Assembly: GCA_902791785.1 (NCBI GenBank)
Contig: CADAXH010000075.1
Location: forward strand, 1-6,436
Direction of reading: 5' to 3'
Length of the DNA: 6,436 bases
DNA from: an uncultured Ruminococcus sp.
GTDB taxonomy: Bacteria; Bacillota; Clostridia; Oscillospirales; CAG-272
In this document: piece by piece, positions 5,880-6,436 of the stretch
Layout of the letters: each line of letters begins with the position of its first letter
Numbering within the stretch: the stretch's first letter is position 1
Notes under the pieces: generated by a model
What the model saw: only the letters and a program-made list of their open reading frames with translations
Databases searched by the model: none
What the model was told of the DNA's origin: nothing
Made by a program: the position numbers and the translations under genes

Positions 5880-5883
5880 CAAT

Positions 5884-5899
5884 TTTTCAACGCTCACAA
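5884..5899 (-). promoter_or_regulatory. possible imperfect cre (CcpA) site at the ackA start
   Basis: Minus-strand TTGTGAGCGTTGAAAA matches the degenerate catabolite-response consensus WTGNAANCGNWNNCAW except at two fixed positions (G for A, A for C). It overlaps the predicted ackA transcription start. ackA is CcpA-controlled in Bacillus, but there through an upstream site. Two mismatches make chance likely. Confidence 0.2.
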
Positions 5900-5927
5900 T
5901 TATACATTAACCAATAACATATTTCAA
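5899..5927 (-). promoter_or_regulatory. strong sigma-A-type promoter of ackA
   Basis: On the minus strand TTGAAA (5922-5927) and a perfect TATAAT (5899-5904) are separated by 17 bases. Transcription should start near 5892, leaving a leader of about 45 bases. This is the best consensus promoter in the window, as expected for a highly expressed fermentation gene. Confidence 0.75.
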
Positions 5928-5962
5928 CAAACAAATGTTAAGCAAAAAACAAAAAAATAGGG

Positions 5963-5968
5963 TATAAT
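5963..5968 (+). promoter_or_regulatory. -10 element of tmcAL
   Basis: A perfect TATAAT lies 25 bases upstream of the tmcAL ATG. No good -35 is visible 16-18 bases upstream; that stretch is instead A-rich (5944-5957), which may act as an UP-like or curved element. Transcription would start around 5975, close to the ribosome site. Confidence 0.5.
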
Positions 5969-5993
5969 GAAATATAAGGAAGGATGTGTGAAG

Positions 5994-6436
5994 ATGAAAG
6001 TATGCGCAGTTGTTTGTGAATACAACCCGTTCCATTTCGGGCACGAGTACATGATATCAAAGCTGAAGGAAACGGGATATGCAGTTGTGTGCATTATGAG
6101 CGGCAATTTCACCCAGAGAGGAATACCGGGAATGGTATCTAAGTACAGCAGGGCGGAAATGGCTGTAAACGGAGGTGCTGACCTTGTTCTGGAATTGCCT
6201 TTTCCTTATTCTTCGTGCAACGCAAATGTATTCTGCCGTGCAGGGGTTCAGATTGCAGAGTCCATAGGTATAACAGATGCCATCGCATTCGGAAGTGAAA
6301 GCGGTGATGTGGCCGAGCTGAAAAAACAGGCTGAGTATTTTCTGTCTGACGAATACAAATCCATACAGGACGAAATGCTGTCAAAAGGCGGGGTCAGGTC
6401 ATCCGAGACTTATCTGCTGGAACAGGAAAAGGAGCT
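5994..6436 (+). CDS. tmcAL: tRNA(Met) cytidine acetate ligase TmcAL (YlbM family), N-terminal part
   Basis: TmcAL activates acetate with ATP to acetyl-adenylate and acetylates C34 of elongator tRNA-Met to ac4C, in the cytoplasm. The first 147 residues are present, running off the right edge; the family is usually about 390-430 residues. The nucleotidyltransferase-like fold is evident from CAVVCEYNPFHFGH (residues 4-17, the HxGH-type motif being H14-F-G-H17), MSGNFTQRG (35-43), a KYSRAEMA helix (50-57), GADLVLELP (62-70) and the AFGSE strand. The start is ATG 5994, nine bases after AGGAAGGA (5977-5984). An in-frame GTG at 5988 would add two residues but sits too close to the ribosome site. It is divergent from ackA across 146 bases. 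Both enzymes handle acetate and ATP, and the two genes are often neighbours in Clostridia, so shared context rather than co-transcription is seen here. Confidence 0.97.
   Translation, partial: MKVCAVVCEYNPFHFGHEYMISKLKETGYAVVCIMSGNFTQRGIPGMVSKYSRAEMAVNGGADLVLELPFPYSSCNANVFCRAGVQIAESIGITDAIAFGSESGDVAELKKQAEYFLSDEYKSIQDEMLSKGGVRSSETYLLEQEKE

Overview
The window looks like DNA from anaerobic, fermentative Clostridia (Bacillota). The signs are a biotin-dependent, Na+-translocating decarboxylase gene set, acetate kinase next to tmcAL, strong GGAGG-type ribosome binding sites and simple sigma-A-like promoters. The most important point is structural: the window appears to be two unrelated pieces joined at about 757-774.

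Left piece (1 to ~774): visibly GC-rich (38 of 60 bases are G/C at 61-120). It holds the 3' end of rsmB (16S rRNA m5C methyltransferase), a spacer with a degenerate ~30-bp tandem repeat, and the first quarter of rlmN (23S rRNA/tRNA m2A methyltransferase). The rsmB-rlmN order is the common housekeeping order in Bacillota. rlmN stops abruptly before its radical-SAM domain.

Right piece (~757 to 6436): lower GC (29/60 at 2701-2760, 25/60 at 5701-5760). On the minus strand, read from right to left, is a four-gene operon of a sodium-pumping carboxylic-acid or acyl-CoA decarboxylase: carboxyltransferase alpha subunit, OadG-like small membrane subunit, biotin carrier, and beta-subunit Na+ pump. The beta subunit is cut at the same place where rlmN is cut. 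Carboxyl groups would pass from the substrate, via the alpha subunit, to biotin on the carrier; decarboxylation of carboxybiotin by the beta subunit would drive Na+ export. The substrate cannot be told from sequence. The alpha subunit is short and divergent in the motifs that bind acyl-CoA and carboxybiotin.

Upstream of that operon lies a divergently transcribed 81-residue two-helix membrane protein. It converges on a DUF4234 membrane protein across a perfect bidirectional terminator. Next come ackA (complete, minus strand, with its own promoter and terminator) and, divergently, the start of tmcAL, which uses acetate and ATP to acetylate the wobble cytidine of elongator tRNA-Met. Acetate kinase and TmcAL both deal in acetate and ATP, and the pairing is known in Clostridia.

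I see no mobile element, CRISPR array, tRNA or rRNA. I found no evidence of a novel defence or biosynthetic system. The observations most worth checking are the probable chimeric junction, the divergent alpha subunit, and the repeat-flanked promoter of the decarboxylase operon.
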